Program-made: the position numbers and the translations under genes
The notes under the pieces: generated by a model
Databases searched by the model: none
What the model was told of the DNA's origin: nothing
The model's input: the letters and a program-made list of their open reading frames with translations, nothing else
Assembly (NCBI GenBank): GCA_017619835.1
Contig: JAFZRN010000038.1
Coordinates: 43,658-107,657, forward strand
Source: Eubacterium sp.
Lineage (GTDB): Bacteria > Bacillota > Clostridia > Lachnospirales > Lachnospiraceae
DNA length: 64,000 nucleotides
Reading direction: 5' to 3'
Part shown: one piece after another, positions 51,105 to 60,490 of the stretch
How the letters are laid out: each line of letters starts with the position of its first letter
Numbering within the stretch: the first letter of the stretch is position 1

Positions 51105-51862
51105 TGGTTTATACCTCCATTATTTTGCTTTTCTTCTGCATTGTGCAGATATGATTGATAGCTGTGGTCGATAGCCACAAGCTCATCTAATCCGTCAATC
51201 TCGATGATGTCGGAACTCTTCATCTCTCGGATGCCGAGCTTATAATCCTCGAAATGGCAGAACATCGCAACATCATCCCAGTAGATTTGCCGGTTGCCAG
51301 ACTCGAACTCGTATTCAAGAAGCTTCTTCAGCTTCGCTCCATCTTCCGCTGTCCAGCGAGAAATAGAATAAAGCTGCCATCCGTGTTTGCCACCAGTCCT
51401 GGAGCAACTTCTCACCACTCCAGCCTCCACATCCATCAGCCATTCATTTGTCTCGCCTTCACACCATACGGCATTGTAGCCGGAAAGTGTGAAATGCGGA
51501 TCAAGAATAGCTGGATTATAGATGATCTGGTCTCCATCCAGGATAATGCAGTCTCCCAGATGCTCACGGGCAACATAGAGTGAGGAGATGTTGTTGCAGG
51601 TATCATAGTAAGGGTTCTCTATGATATGAACACCCGGTTCACCTCGTGCCCACACATAGAAGTGTTGCTTCAAATGGCCGACGACAACATAGATTTCTTC
51701 TATGCCGTTTTTCCTCAGTCCATCAACAACCGTATCGATCATCCTGACACCATTCACTTTGACCAGCGGCTTTGGAATCTCAAAGGTTAAAGGCTGCATC
51801 CGTTTTCCTATTCCCGCCGCCATGATGATAGCTCGTTTGACGATATGGATTTCCTCGTTCAT
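51101..51862 (-). CDS. Nucleotidyltransferase, LicC-like (CTP:phosphocholine cytidylyltransferase)
   Basis: The 253-residue protein has the pyrophosphorylase core: AIIMAAGIGKRMQPLT, EIPKPLVKVNG, NPYYDTCNNISSLYVAR and ILDGDQII. The NxxSLxxA pattern is characteristic of LicC-type cytidylyltransferases that activate phosphocholine as CDP-choline. It overlaps the genes on both sides by four bases, which implies strict translational coupling. The upstream fusion gene carries a second transferase of the same family, so this one may act on a different phospho-amino alcohol or a sugar phosphate. Confidence 0.85.
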   Translation of the reverse strand: MNEEIHIVKRAIIMAAGIGKRMQPLTFEIPKPLVKVNGVRMIDTVVDGLRKNGIEEIYVVVGHLKQHFYVWARGEPGVHIIENPYYDTCNNISSLYVAREHLGDCIILDGDQIIYNPAILDPHFTLSGYNAVWCEGETNEWLMDVEAGVVRSCSRTGGKHGWQLYSISRWTAEDGAKLKKLLEYEFESGNRQIYWDDVAMFCHFEDYKLGIREMKSSDIIEIDGLDELVAIDHSYQSYLHNAEEKQNNGGINQ

Positions 51863-53637
51863 TCTTCCTCGGTTCCTCCCATCTCTTTAACCGCATAGCG
51901 GTAGTAATCTTTAGCAAAGCGGTATTGACGGAGAGAATATTCACCGAATTCTACGCCAAGATTCCGCTTAAACTCACACCAGTTGGACCATAGCAGACCG
52001 CACATGGAAATGTATGCATAAATCTTTGCTCTGGTAGTATTATCACATTTGTTCTCAAAGTAGATATCAATCAGCCAGTCAACCTGTTTCTTGTTGTACA
52101 GGCTGTAGATACAGAACATAGCGATGTCCACATGAGGATCCTGCATACCGGAGTACTCCCAGTCTGTAAGCTGGAGAAGCTCTTTCTCCTCTCCTTCCGG
52201 CTTGTAGAACAGGAAATTATCCGGAACAGCATCAATGTGAGTAAGGCACCAGTCCTTTTCCAAGCTATTGATGAAGGGTATCAAACTCAGCACATTTGCC
52301 TTTGTCTGTTTGTAATCCTTATACATCGACGGCTGCCCTTCCCAGAGCGTCTCGTAGAACTCGATCTGACCGAAGATGTCGAATGTGTGTGGGACAGAAA
52401 GTTTCATCTTATGGAAGGCCCTTAGTTTCGCCATACATCGCTTCAAGTCAGGCACTGACTCTGCATCACAAACCCGGATACCTTCGAGGAATTTGGTGAT
52501 CTTATATCCGTTGGCGGGATTGATATACACAGGGTCATCACAAAGGCCAAGGCCGCTGATTGTTCTAAACACTTCAGCTTCTTCAGCTCTGTTTATCAGC
52601 TGATCGGTTCCCTCGCCCGGTATACGCATGATGTATTTATCACCAAGTACAGAGAAAAGGAAAGAACGGTTTGTCATTCCTTTCTTTAGAACAGTAATGT
52701 CTACGACCTGATCCGGGGTGGTGTGGAAAACCTGGGCAATCACATCCAAAGCATCGGATTTCAGATGGTTGGATTCACCATCCAGTTCTCTCAACTGTTC
52801 ATATGTGTTTATCTCTACCACATTGGCCGCATGGACGACTCGAGCGGGAACGATCATCCTATCACCTTTATAGAGGACTATCTCCCAAAAGTCCTCGTCA
52901 TGCTTTCCGCTGGCTGCTGCTTTCTTTATCTTCTCCCTGATGGCTTTAGCGTCCTCTTCCAGCAGGTAAGTGATTCCAACCATCGCATTTCCGCCCGCGT
53001 GTTCGCCAACTTTCACAAGCTCCATCTTCCGATTGACCCTGACATCACTCTCGTTATCTACGATATCGCTCACCATATACCAAGAGTACATTTCATGGCT
53101 GTTGAACGGATTACGATCACACCAGATATCGGAAGGAACGATATAGGTGTTAGAGATGCGTTCAGCGACAAGAGCAAGGGATGAGAGATTATTCTTGCTT
53201 GCATACTCCGCATTAACGACCAGCTCCACACCATACTCATCTATCAGGTAATCAAAGCTTTCCTTCATGAATCCAACCACAATAGTGATATCCTTCACAC
53301 CGACCTCATGGAGCTGCTTTATCATCCTTTCAATCAGAGGTTCTCCATTTACCTCCAGCATTGCCTTCGGCGTGGACAGGTTTATAGGAACCATGCGCAT
53401 ACCAAAGCCAGCAGCAAGAATGATTGCGTTTTTAGGTGCCTTCGTGTTGTATTCGTGTAGGGCAAGCTGAGTTGGTCTGATGTCCTCAGTCAAGTACCCT
53501 TCTGCAATCAAAGTCTTTAGAGATCGATTCACTACGCCAAGGCTATGTCCAGATGCCTCAGACAGTATGCGCTGGTTGATGAATGGCTCTGCGAAGAGTG
53601 TTCGCAAAATGTCAGATTCTTGTTTGTTCATGAACAA
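51859..53637 (-). CDS. HTH-LicC-LicA fusion (cytidylyltransferase and choline kinase)
   Basis: The 592-residue protein has three parts. Residues 5-60 are a winged HTH (NQRILSEASGHSLGVVNRSLKTL). Residues 69-310 form a nucleotidyltransferase (ILAAGFGMRMVPINLSTPKAMLEVNGEP). Residues 318-590 are a choline-kinase-like domain (CLTHIDAVPDNFLF, LTDWEYSGMQDPHVDIAM). It would phosphorylate choline and make CDP-choline in one chain. An AAGGAG lies seven bases before a TTG at 53637, but 13 before the ATG at 53631; the TTG has better spacing. It heads the operon with LicC and the BCCT transporter. The HTH may autoregulate or sense choline. Confidence 0.9.
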   Translation of the reverse strand: MFMNKQESDILRTLFAEPFINQRILSEASGHSLGVVNRSLKTLIAEGYLTEDIRPTQLALHEYNTKAPKNAIILAAGFGMRMVPINLSTPKAMLEVNGEPLIERMIKQLHEVGVKDITIVVGFMKESFDYLIDEYGVELVVNAEYASKNNLSSLALVAERISNTYIVPSDIWCDRNPFNSHEMYSWYMVSDIVDNESDVRVNRKMELVKVGEHAGGNAMVGITYLLEEDAKAIREKIKKAAASGKHDEDFWEIVLYKGDRMIVPARVVHAANVVEINTYEQLRELDGESNHLKSDALDVIAQVFHTTPDQVVDITVLKKGMTNRSFLFSVLGDKYIMRIPGEGTDQLINRAEEAEVFRTISGLGLCDDPVYINPANGYKITKFLEGIRVCDAESVPDLKRCMAKLRAFHKMKLSVPHTFDIFGQIEFYETLWEGQPSMYKDYKQTKANVLSLIPFINSLEKDWCLTHIDAVPDNFLFYKPEGEEKELLQLTDWEYSGMQDPHVDIAMFCIYSLYNKKQVDWLIDIYFENKCDNTTRAKIYAYISMCGLLWSNWCEFKRNLGVEFGEYSLRQYRFAKDYYRYAVKEMGGTEEE

Positions 53638-53715
53638 TTATAGTCTCCTTTCTCGTGAACTATAGGGCAAACCAAACTTGTGAGATCGAGGATGGATTAA
53701 AAGTGCGCTACGATC

Positions 53716-54801
53716 TTAGTCAAGGTTTAATATATGCAAAAGTTTCTCAGCTCGCCTGTCCATTGAAAAGGCAGATTTTGTTTTTTTGAGTTTTTCTTTC
53801 CACTCCTGAACCAATTCCGGATTGTCTAACACATATTTGATACCATTCTCTAAATCCAAATCTGTATTTCCCACAATCATTCCGGATTCTGCAAGATTAA
53901 TTATCTCCTCTGCTCCGCTAACATTTGTTGATAGTACAGGAATTCCAAGTATTATTGCCTCTGTGCATGCTGTGCTATACCCCTCGCTATAAGAAGAGCA
54001 AATAAATACATCGGCCTTTGAAGTATACTTATGTGGATTCGATTGAGCTCCGATAAATAGTACGCAGTCCTCCATATCAAGTCGCCTTGTTTCATCTATT
54101 AATGCTTGATGATCAGGGCCATCACCAATAAGCCAAAGTTTAAAACAATATCCTTGGTTTTTAAGTTTTGAAAGACATCTAATAAGTCTCTTATAACCCT
54201 TCTCCTCGGAGTGCCTACCAACTGTAACGAATACAGGATCTTTTTCTCTTATGAGGTTAATAGACTGCTGTCCATCCTCACTAATCTTTTTTTCGTCTAT
54301 CAGATTGTATGCAAATTCCGCTTTAATTTCCCCTTTGGATTCATTGAGCAAGCGACTTGAGTTGAACTGTGAAACACATACTACTTTATCAGCCTTTCGT
54401 AAATATGGAAGCATAGTTAGACCAACGTCATATCCGTGCATCCAAACATAATGCATTGCTTTATCTTCTTTATTACTTGAGGTTACAGCAATTGTTGAGG
54501 TTCCATGTTGAAATCCTATTTCAATATCAAACTTATTATCTCCAAATATAAGTTTGTGAAGAAAAGTATGTGGTAATTTATTAACCAATTTAGACATGCC
54601 ATGAAAGAAAAAACCAAATACAGGTTTGACGTTAATCCTTTCATCAATAATCTCAATAGTCTGTTTTTCAAATCGATAAATAGGTTTTAGTGTAACTTGA
54701 ACATCACAATGAGAAACTAAATAATTCGCTATCCCAATGGCTGACCTTGCTATTCCATCAGAATACTGTAAGTGGTTAAATGCAAAGCATAATGATCTCA
54801 T
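53716..54801 (-). CDS. GT4-family glycosyltransferase
   Basis: The protein of about 361 residues starts at MRSLCFAFNHLQYSDG (54801), with AGGAGACGAATA before it; the longer frame lies inside the sulfotransferase gene. The C-terminal half has the GT-B retaining pattern VTVGRHSEEKGYKRLIRCL, LWLIGDGPD and SEGYSTACTEAIILGIPVLSTNVSGAEEI. It would add a sugar to the lipid-linked repeat unit. Acceptor and donor are unknown. It is the last gene of a minus-strand polysaccharide operon extending back to the window edge. Confidence 0.9.
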   Translation of the reverse strand: MRSLCFAFNHLQYSDGIARSAIGIANYLVSHCDVQVTLKPIYRFEKQTIEIIDERINVKPVFGFFFHGMSKLVNKLPHTFLHKLIFGDNKFDIEIGFQHGTSTIAVTSSNKEDKAMHYVWMHGYDVGLTMLPYLRKADKVVCVSQFNSSRLLNESKGEIKAEFAYNLIDEKKISEDGQQSINLIREKDPVFVTVGRHSEEKGYKRLIRCLSKLKNQGYCFKLWLIGDGPDHQALIDETRRLDMEDCVLFIGAQSNPHKYTSKADVFICSSYSEGYSTACTEAIILGIPVLSTNVSGAEEIINLAESGMIVGNTDLDLENGIKYVLDNPELVQEWKEKLKKTKSAFSMDRRAEKLLHILNLD

Positions 54802-54811
54802 TATTCGTCTC

Positions 54812-55864
54812 CTAAAATGGCTTGTTGCTCTCAACATCAATGCCAGCAATACTTACATATTCATAGTCTTCAAAAGGATACAAATAATCAGATAATTTGC
54901 TTTCAATTACACTGATCTCTTTTTCTAATTCAGGATGTCGTAACCATACTCGTGTATTAATTACAGATTCCCTTGGATTTAGTTTTTCAAATTCATTTAA
55001 CATATCCTCAGAAGACAAGCCGATAATATTCTCAATCTTTCTCTTAATATCCGAATATTGAAATATTAAGTCTTCAAAGCGAAGAAAATGAACATTTGGT
55101 AACTTGGTTATATCCTCTGACCCACTATGCCTTGTGTAGAGAAACCATTGGCAGAACTTTTCAGGGCTGTCTGTTGGACATATATGTCCTTTCCAGTAAC
55201 ATTTTTCTAAGACATATATATCTCGAGGATCTCTATCCACAACAAAAACATCTATTGGATTATTAAAGTATCTAAGTACTCGTCCTGTGTTTTGTGAAGG
55301 GACAAGCTGATCAATTTGTAGAAAAGGTAACTTCTCTTTGTTCGCAGCTAACATTAGTTTATCAAGATATGTTCTCGTCTCTTCCAGGAACTTTTCTTTG
55401 CTCGGATGTGAACAATAAGTTTGTTCTTTTTTTAGAATCCCCATTCTTCCGGATGATAGTTTTCTAAGGATTTTATTAATAAATTGCATTCTATAATAAT
55501 AGTTGATTCCGAAATCAAACAAATCATTGAACCACCACCCAGTAAACTGAAAATCAATAAGCTTCTCTAAAAACTCATCGGTGAGTTTTCCAAACTGATT
55601 ATCGAAATATGCGTTATATCTTTTGCTAAATTGATTACCCTCATTGTACTTTGCTAATCGCATAAAGCGTTTTAAAGCATGCCCAGAATTGTGTCGATTG
55701 TGGCATTCACACAAATGGTATTCTAAATCTGACAAACCATCTATATCATGCAAAAAACGAAATTCAAATTCTGACATGTCCTTAACAGTACTATACTCAG
55801 CAACCAAATCAGATAAGGCACTTGACCCACTTCCATAAAAGCTTGCACATGTTATTATTTTCAT
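54812..55864 (-). CDS. Sulfotransferase-like protein
   Basis: The protein of about 350 residues starts at MKIITCASFYGSGSSALSD (55864). The SFYGSGSSAL segment fits the 5'-phosphosulfate-binding loop of PAPS sulfotransferases, and DVFVVDRDPRDIYV corresponds to the 3'-phosphate-binding Arg/Ser segment. AAAGGTG precedes the ATG. In an exopolysaccharide locus it would sulfate a sugar of the repeat unit, rare in Firmicutes. No PAPS synthesis genes are in the window, so a donor must be made elsewhere. The family assignment is from these two motifs. Confidence 0.75.
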   Translation of the reverse strand: MKIITCASFYGSGSSALSDLVAEYSTVKDMSEFEFRFLHDIDGLSDLEYHLCECHNRHNSGHALKRFMRLAKYNEGNQFSKRYNAYFDNQFGKLTDEFLEKLIDFQFTGWWFNDLFDFGINYYYRMQFINKILRKLSSGRMGILKKEQTYCSHPSKEKFLEETRTYLDKLMLAANKEKLPFLQIDQLVPSQNTGRVLRYFNNPIDVFVVDRDPRDIYVLEKCYWKGHICPTDSPEKFCQWFLYTRHSGSEDITKLPNVHFLRFEDLIFQYSDIKRKIENIIGLSSEDMLNEFEKLNPRESVINTRVWLRHPELEKEISVIESKLSDYLYPFEDYEYVSIAGIDVESNKPF

Positions 55865-55870
55865 AATCAA

Positions 55871-57415
55871 TCACCTTTTCTTGCGTAATAATCTCGAAGC
55901 ATACTTGTGAGTCAAAGAACAAGCATATTTGAATTCATTAGACCGAAATGATAGGATAGCTGGTAACATAAAACCTAATAACACTGCAATAAACCCCTTG
56001 ATAATAAAACTAAAAATCGATGCCTGCATAGAAAGCCTCGAGCATATTAAAGAAGCAATAGCGATAGTTAAAACCACCTTAAAAAGCTCAAACCCAATAA
56101 ACTTCAAATAATCTATGCTTTTCATACCGAACGCTTCTTTTGTAACTACAAAGCCTTTTCGAATAGTAGTAAATATAATTAATGGAATCAAGAGGCCGAA
56201 GAAAATTCCAGGCATTGCAAATAACAGACCGCCAATGTATCCCAGGAAAATAGATGATACTGCTTGGATTATCATAAAAAAAGCATCCAATCTATGTAAA
56301 CCCATTGCGTTTTGTATTGATATAACAGGAATGTTTACTAGGTAAAAAACCAAATTGAGTGTTAAGGAAATTACACTGATTGAATTCAAGACAAAAGTTT
56401 GCCCAAATGTAATCATTATAAAGTCCTGGATACAGACATAGAACCCCGCGCACATAATACAAGCAAACCAGTCCATCACAAAGGCAGCTTTTTTGTATGC
56501 TGTAGCCATACGTTTTTCATCATTTTCAACCGCTAAGTTTCCAAAACTTGTGGTAAATGCCCCTCCAAATTGTGTATAGATCATCTCCACCATGCTGATA
56601 ACAAGCTGATAGTTTCCGTAATAACCTACAATACTAATATTGCCTAAAAGGAGGCTAATAAGAATGCTCTTTGCAGAATGAAGAACAGTATTAGCTGTTT
56701 GATTAACAACTAAGGGTTTAACAGTGTTGAATATGGCTTGTTTCTTGTCATTAGAAAGGGCTGTGTGATTCCTCTTGAGATAAGGATGCCGTTTATTTAC
56801 GTAGAATGCGCAGATTGTGTTGCTTGTCGCTTTTTCTGCTATCCAAAGCAAAAGGAAAATTATATATTGATGGAAAACAATGAGCAACAATATTTGAACC
56901 GAACGAAATACGACTTCACATACAGCAGTTACTCCCATACTGACTCGGTTCTTTTGTTCTGCAAAGAGTATACTCCTTTTATAGTTTGTAAGATAGTTAA
57001 CAACAAACGAAATACCAAACAACAAAAAGTATATCCTAACCAGAGACATATCTACTGTGGTAGTAACGAGCCGCTCCATTAGAAAGATATCAACAAAAAC
57101 GCACACCACAAAAAAAGCAGCAGCAATAAGCCGGTATATGGTCCTATAAAAGGACATTATGCCCTTAATCAATTCAATATTCTGGTTCTTAATAGGTTCA
57201 TACAAATGTATGATCATAGCTGAACTTATCCCTAATTCCATAAGGGACATTACACTAACAATGCTTTGAAAGAGGTTATGAAGTCCATTGATCTCTGCAC
57301 CTAGTTGATGAACCAATATTATCCGAACAAAAAAGTTGAGGATAACTGTAATTGCCGATGCGCAAACCCCAAATATACTATTAATTATAGAATTGTAGGT
57401 TCTTGATTTTTCCAT
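55871..57415 (-). CDS. Polysaccharide flippase (Wzx/MATE-like)
   Basis: The protein of about 514 residues has 12-14 hydrophobic segments and the Wzx N-terminal pattern NSIINSIFGVCASAITVILNFFVRIILVHQLGAEINGL. Flippases move undecaprenyl-linked repeat units to the outer face. The ATG at 57415 has AGGAAAG upstream, while the frame extends to a TTG at 57442. It is followed after six bases by the sulfotransferase and preceded by a Wzy-like polymerase, so the locus uses the Wzx/Wzy route. Confidence 0.9.
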   Translation of the reverse strand: MEKSRTYNSIINSIFGVCASAITVILNFFVRIILVHQLGAEINGLHNLFQSIVSVMSLMELGISSAMIIHLYEPIKNQNIELIKGIMSFYRTIYRLIAAAFFVVCVFVDIFLMERLVTTTVDMSLVRIYFLLFGISFVVNYLTNYKRSILFAEQKNRVSMGVTAVCEVVFRSVQILLLIVFHQYIIFLLLWIAEKATSNTICAFYVNKRHPYLKRNHTALSNDKKQAIFNTVKPLVVNQTANTVLHSAKSILISLLLGNISIVGYYGNYQLVISMVEMIYTQFGGAFTTSFGNLAVENDEKRMATAYKKAAFVMDWFACIMCAGFYVCIQDFIMITFGQTFVLNSISVISLTLNLVFYLVNIPVISIQNAMGLHRLDAFFMIIQAVSSIFLGYIGGLLFAMPGIFFGLLIPLIIFTTIRKGFVVTKEAFGMKSIDYLKFIGFELFKVVLTIAIASLICSRLSMQASIFSFIIKGFIAVLLGFMLPAILSFRSNEFKYACSLTHKYASRLLRKKR

Positions 57416-57478
57416 TCTCGTTCTTTCCTCGTATATTTTCAACGATTATTATCAGAGAAGTTCTGACTGTGCATTACT

Positions 57479-58903
57479 TTATAATCTTCTCTTATTAGAA
57501 ATACTATCCGTCATTGAAAGCACAATTAGAAAAGGAATGACGCGAGTATACATCCACGTAACATTAATTGTCATATTTAGCATCATTGCCTCAACTGAAA
57601 ACCACGCCGCTAAAAAAGCATAGACATATTGTCTGTATGAATAGCATGTCTTAAATCTATAGTCAGCCCACCGGAAAGCAATAATGCTTAGTATAGTAAG
57701 CAATGGTCCGAAAATATACCCAAAATATATAATCGATTGCCCTACTAATGGTATGATCTGATCTCCAGTTCCTCCAAACAATCGTCCAATGTATCCATTA
57801 TACTGATAAACCGTAGTCATAGAATGATCAATATAATGATTAAATATCGGCATGTTATTAATCAAATCAGGAAATATGGCAGTTATAGATAACGAACCTG
57901 TCTGTTTTAATCCTATTGAGTTATTTACATTTACAACGCCTGCAAAATATGAGTCAAAATTTGTAGCGTTGAATATATCTTTTATTGATTCTAAGAATGA
58001 AGACCCTCCTCCAATAACATAACCCGCGTTTTTATATGCTGTAATCAGAAGAAGCATTAGTGATGCTGGTATTCCAAATAGTAATGAAAATTTCTTTTTT
58101 TCTTTCGGAAACAAATGAATCAAACAGCCGAGAGACGCAGCTGCGCTTATGACAGTATACCATCTTGAAAATCCAATACTCTCAATAAATGTGACCAGTA
58201 CAAACGCCAAAGTATAAATAACAACTACTGTCGTATGAAGTTTATTATGATCAAGATCATATTTCTCTTTTTCAACCATTATTCCATGCATATACAGCCA
58301 CACGCAAAGAACTTGCCAGATAATATTTGCCAAGCTGCTGTTCACTTCTATATTATTTGAGCCGATAACACCGCTTGTTAATACTCTAAATCCTGAAGAT
58401 AAATCTTTAGCTTTTATTCCTATTCCTAATAGTATTGCTATTACTGCAAAAGCAATAATGAAACCTCCCTTTAGGTGGACACTATTAAACTCTTTTTCTT
58501 TGTTGACGATATTCTCTTCCTTTTTCTTATACTTGAAGCCGGTTATTTCCAATGTAATAAACACACAAATCATTTCATAACACATAAGTATGACGGCTTG
58601 ATTCATATAAGAGTAACTCTTTCCAAAACGAGACATCATGCCCGTTGAATACATAATAATCGGAAGAATACTATACCTACAGATCATCCCAACATTAATA
58701 ATTGCAGCGCCAAGATTATTCTTCATTGTTTGGATATTATGTCTGCAAAGAAAGAGAAGAAAACTATACAATGCAGGAATAATCCACAAAGGAAAATCAA
58801 ACACTGTAAATGATTTTATAAAACAGTATATGGCACTGAAAAAGCAGAATATTTCAGTTGCTATAATCAAAGGTGTTCCCCTAAATAATTTATATCTTCT
58901 CAT
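57479..58903 (-). CDS. O-antigen/capsule polymerase-like membrane protein (Wzy)
   Basis: The 474-residue protein has about twelve membrane helices and one large outer loop of about 80 residues between helices 8 and 9 (near residues 285-370), a layout typical of Wzy polymerases. Sequence motifs are poorly conserved in this family, so the call rests on topology and its place between the flippase and glycosyltransferases. It probably joins lipid-linked repeat units. An AGGAAAG ribosome site precedes the ATG at 58903. Confidence 0.8.
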   Translation of the reverse strand: MRRYKLFRGTPLIIATEIFCFFSAIYCFIKSFTVFDFPLWIIPALYSFLLFLCRHNIQTMKNNLGAAIINVGMICRYSILPIIMYSTGMMSRFGKSYSYMNQAVILMCYEMICVFITLEITGFKYKKKEENIVNKEKEFNSVHLKGGFIIAFAVIAILLGIGIKAKDLSSGFRVLTSGVIGSNNIEVNSSLANIIWQVLCVWLYMHGIMVEKEKYDLDHNKLHTTVVVIYTLAFVLVTFIESIGFSRWYTVISAAASLGCLIHLFPKEKKKFSLLFGIPASLMLLLITAYKNAGYVIGGGSSFLESIKDIFNATNFDSYFAGVVNVNNSIGLKQTGSLSITAIFPDLINNMPIFNHYIDHSMTTVYQYNGYIGRLFGGTGDQIIPLVGQSIIYFGYIFGPLLTILSIIAFRWADYRFKTCYSYRQYVYAFLAAWFSVEAMMLNMTINVTWMYTRVIPFLIVLSMTDSISNKRRL

Positions 58904-58932
58904 TCTTTCCTGAACTCCAGATTACAGTTGTG

Positions 58933-59928
58933 TTATTCAACTTTATTTAACACCCATAATAATCTAATCAATCTACATTTCAGTGTTATGCTAATTATGT
59001 ATCCTTTTATTGAACCAGTAAATTTACAATGATAAACGGCTTTTCGTACTACAGGAGATTTAATCTCATTTAATATCTCACATTTGATATCCTTATATTT
59101 CTTTTTTTCGTTGAATCTTGATTTTGCAACATTAAAAAAACTTTTTGCAATTCTCCTGTTCATTTGATCTTGAACGGCCGGATTGCTCATATCTAATACT
59201 TTAAGCAAGTACTGTATAATAACGTAAAAGCTGCTCCATGACTGACTACGTTTTGCCTTAGTCATTGAATTATTATTCACTCTGTAGTTGTACAAAGGTG
59301 TATTTAAAATGAACATGCTTTCGGCTTTATATATTAAAGGAATTGTGCATGCTCCATCTTCTCCCATTGCGATTCGATTATCCACACCCATTTGAAAAGT
59401 AGTATACAGGTCTCTTTTAAACGCTTTTGCCCATACAGTGGGTAAAAAAGATGTAGCATCAGCGGCTTGAATCAAGTGTGGGTACACTTCCCTTTCGAGA
59501 TCTTCTTTATTATATGCGCCTAAACGTTCGTGCACTATTTGAGGCGTTTTATTAATATCATCTGCAACATAGTAATTAGTGCAAACTACGTCGTAAGCGT
59601 ATGATTCTAGTATCTTATCTATTGTTGCAATATAGTCTGGTTCTATCCAATCATCTCCATCTACACATACGATGTAATCTCCCATTGCTACAGCTGCCCC
59701 TGCTTTCCTTGCACTGACAAGCCCACCATTCTCTTTATGTATAACGATAACTCTATCATCTATATCAGAAAAAGACTTACAAATATTTAAGCAATTATCA
59801 GGTGATCCATCATCAACAAGTATTATCTGAATATTCCTGTATGTTTGATTGATAATGCTCGTGATACATTTTTCTATATATTTTTCAACTTTGTAAATCG
59901 GAACAATAACACTATACTTTTTTCCCAT
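58933..59928 (-). CDS. GT2-family glycosyltransferase
   Basis: The 331-residue protein is a GT-A fold enzyme: SVIVPIYKVEKYIEKCITSIINQTY, ILVDDGSPDN, metal-binding YIVCVDGDDW and MGEDGA. The C-terminal extension (residues 240-331) is basic, perhaps associating with the membrane. It transfers a sugar from a nucleotide donor during repeat-unit assembly. It overlaps no neighbour but lies nine bases from the acyltransferase. Donor unknown; UDP-galacturonate or UDP-galactose are available from genes in this locus. Confidence 0.92.
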   Translation of the reverse strand: MGKKYSVIVPIYKVEKYIEKCITSIINQTYRNIQIILVDDGSPDNCLNICKSFSDIDDRVIVIHKENGGLVSARKAGAAVAMGDYIVCVDGDDWIEPDYIATIDKILESYAYDVVCTNYYVADDINKTPQIVHERLGAYNKEDLEREVYPHLIQAADATSFLPTVWAKAFKRDLYTTFQMGVDNRIAMGEDGACTIPLIYKAESMFILNTPLYNYRVNNNSMTKAKRSQSWSSFYVIIQYLLKVLDMSNPAVQDQMNRRIAKSFFNVAKSRFNEKKKYKDIKCEILNEIKSPVVRKAVYHCKFTGSIKGYIISITLKCRLIRLLWVLNKVE

Positions 59929-59937
59929 ATTATCACC

Positions 59938-60480
59938 TTAAAGATACGTTGTCGTCCTTTTTTGTATCACTTTGCTTCCAGTATTAATTGTTCCTTTAAT
60001 AATACATCCAGCTCCAATTATACAGTTATCACCGATTTTAGTTCCTTTTAAAATAATCGTATTTGCTCCTATCCAGCAATTTTTTCCTATAACTATTTCA
60101 TCTGTCGTAAACTCGGAGCGTAATACGTTATTATTCTCGTCTATTCTATGATCATGATCATATAGAAAAACATTTGGACCAAACATAGTATTATCTCCAA
60201 TCTCTATATGTTTTCTGCAAATAACTCTACATCCTGGTCCAATTCCTGTTTTTTCTCCAAAGACTAGTTTCGCTTGCTTAACACAGACTACTGTACAGTT
60301 TTTATCTAACTTTACTCCATTACCAATGTAAACATCCGCCGTACGGTAAAAGTTTATATCAGCGCCTTTAAAAACACGTAAAAAACCCCCTGAATGTATA
60401 TAAGGGCATTTCACCTTCCATATAGCTTTTTTCAGTAATCCATTTGTGACCGCAAATGCATTTGATATATACTTTCCCAT
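59938..60480 (-). CDS. Left-handed beta-helix acyltransferase
   Basis: The protein of about 180 residues starts at MGKYISNAFAV (60480). It contains hexapeptide repeats (EIVIGKNCWIGANTIILKG, IGDNCIIGAGCIIKG) and the YDHDH motif of maltose/galactoside-type O-acetyltransferases, with histidines in FLYDHDHRID as likely catalytic residues. It should acetylate a sugar in the exopolysaccharide, with acetyl-CoA. The frame before residue 27 lies inside the ATP-grasp gene and is not counted. Confidence 0.85.
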   Translation of the reverse strand: MGKYISNAFAVTNGLLKKAIWKVKCPYIHSGGFLRVFKGADINFYRTADVYIGNGVKLDKNCTVVCVKQAKLVFGEKTGIGPGCRVICRKHIEIGDNTMFGPNVFLYDHDHRIDENNNVLRSEFTTDEIVIGKNCWIGANTIILKGTKIGDNCIIGAGCIIKGTINTGSKVIQKRTTTYL

Positions 60481-60490
60481 ATCTTCACCA

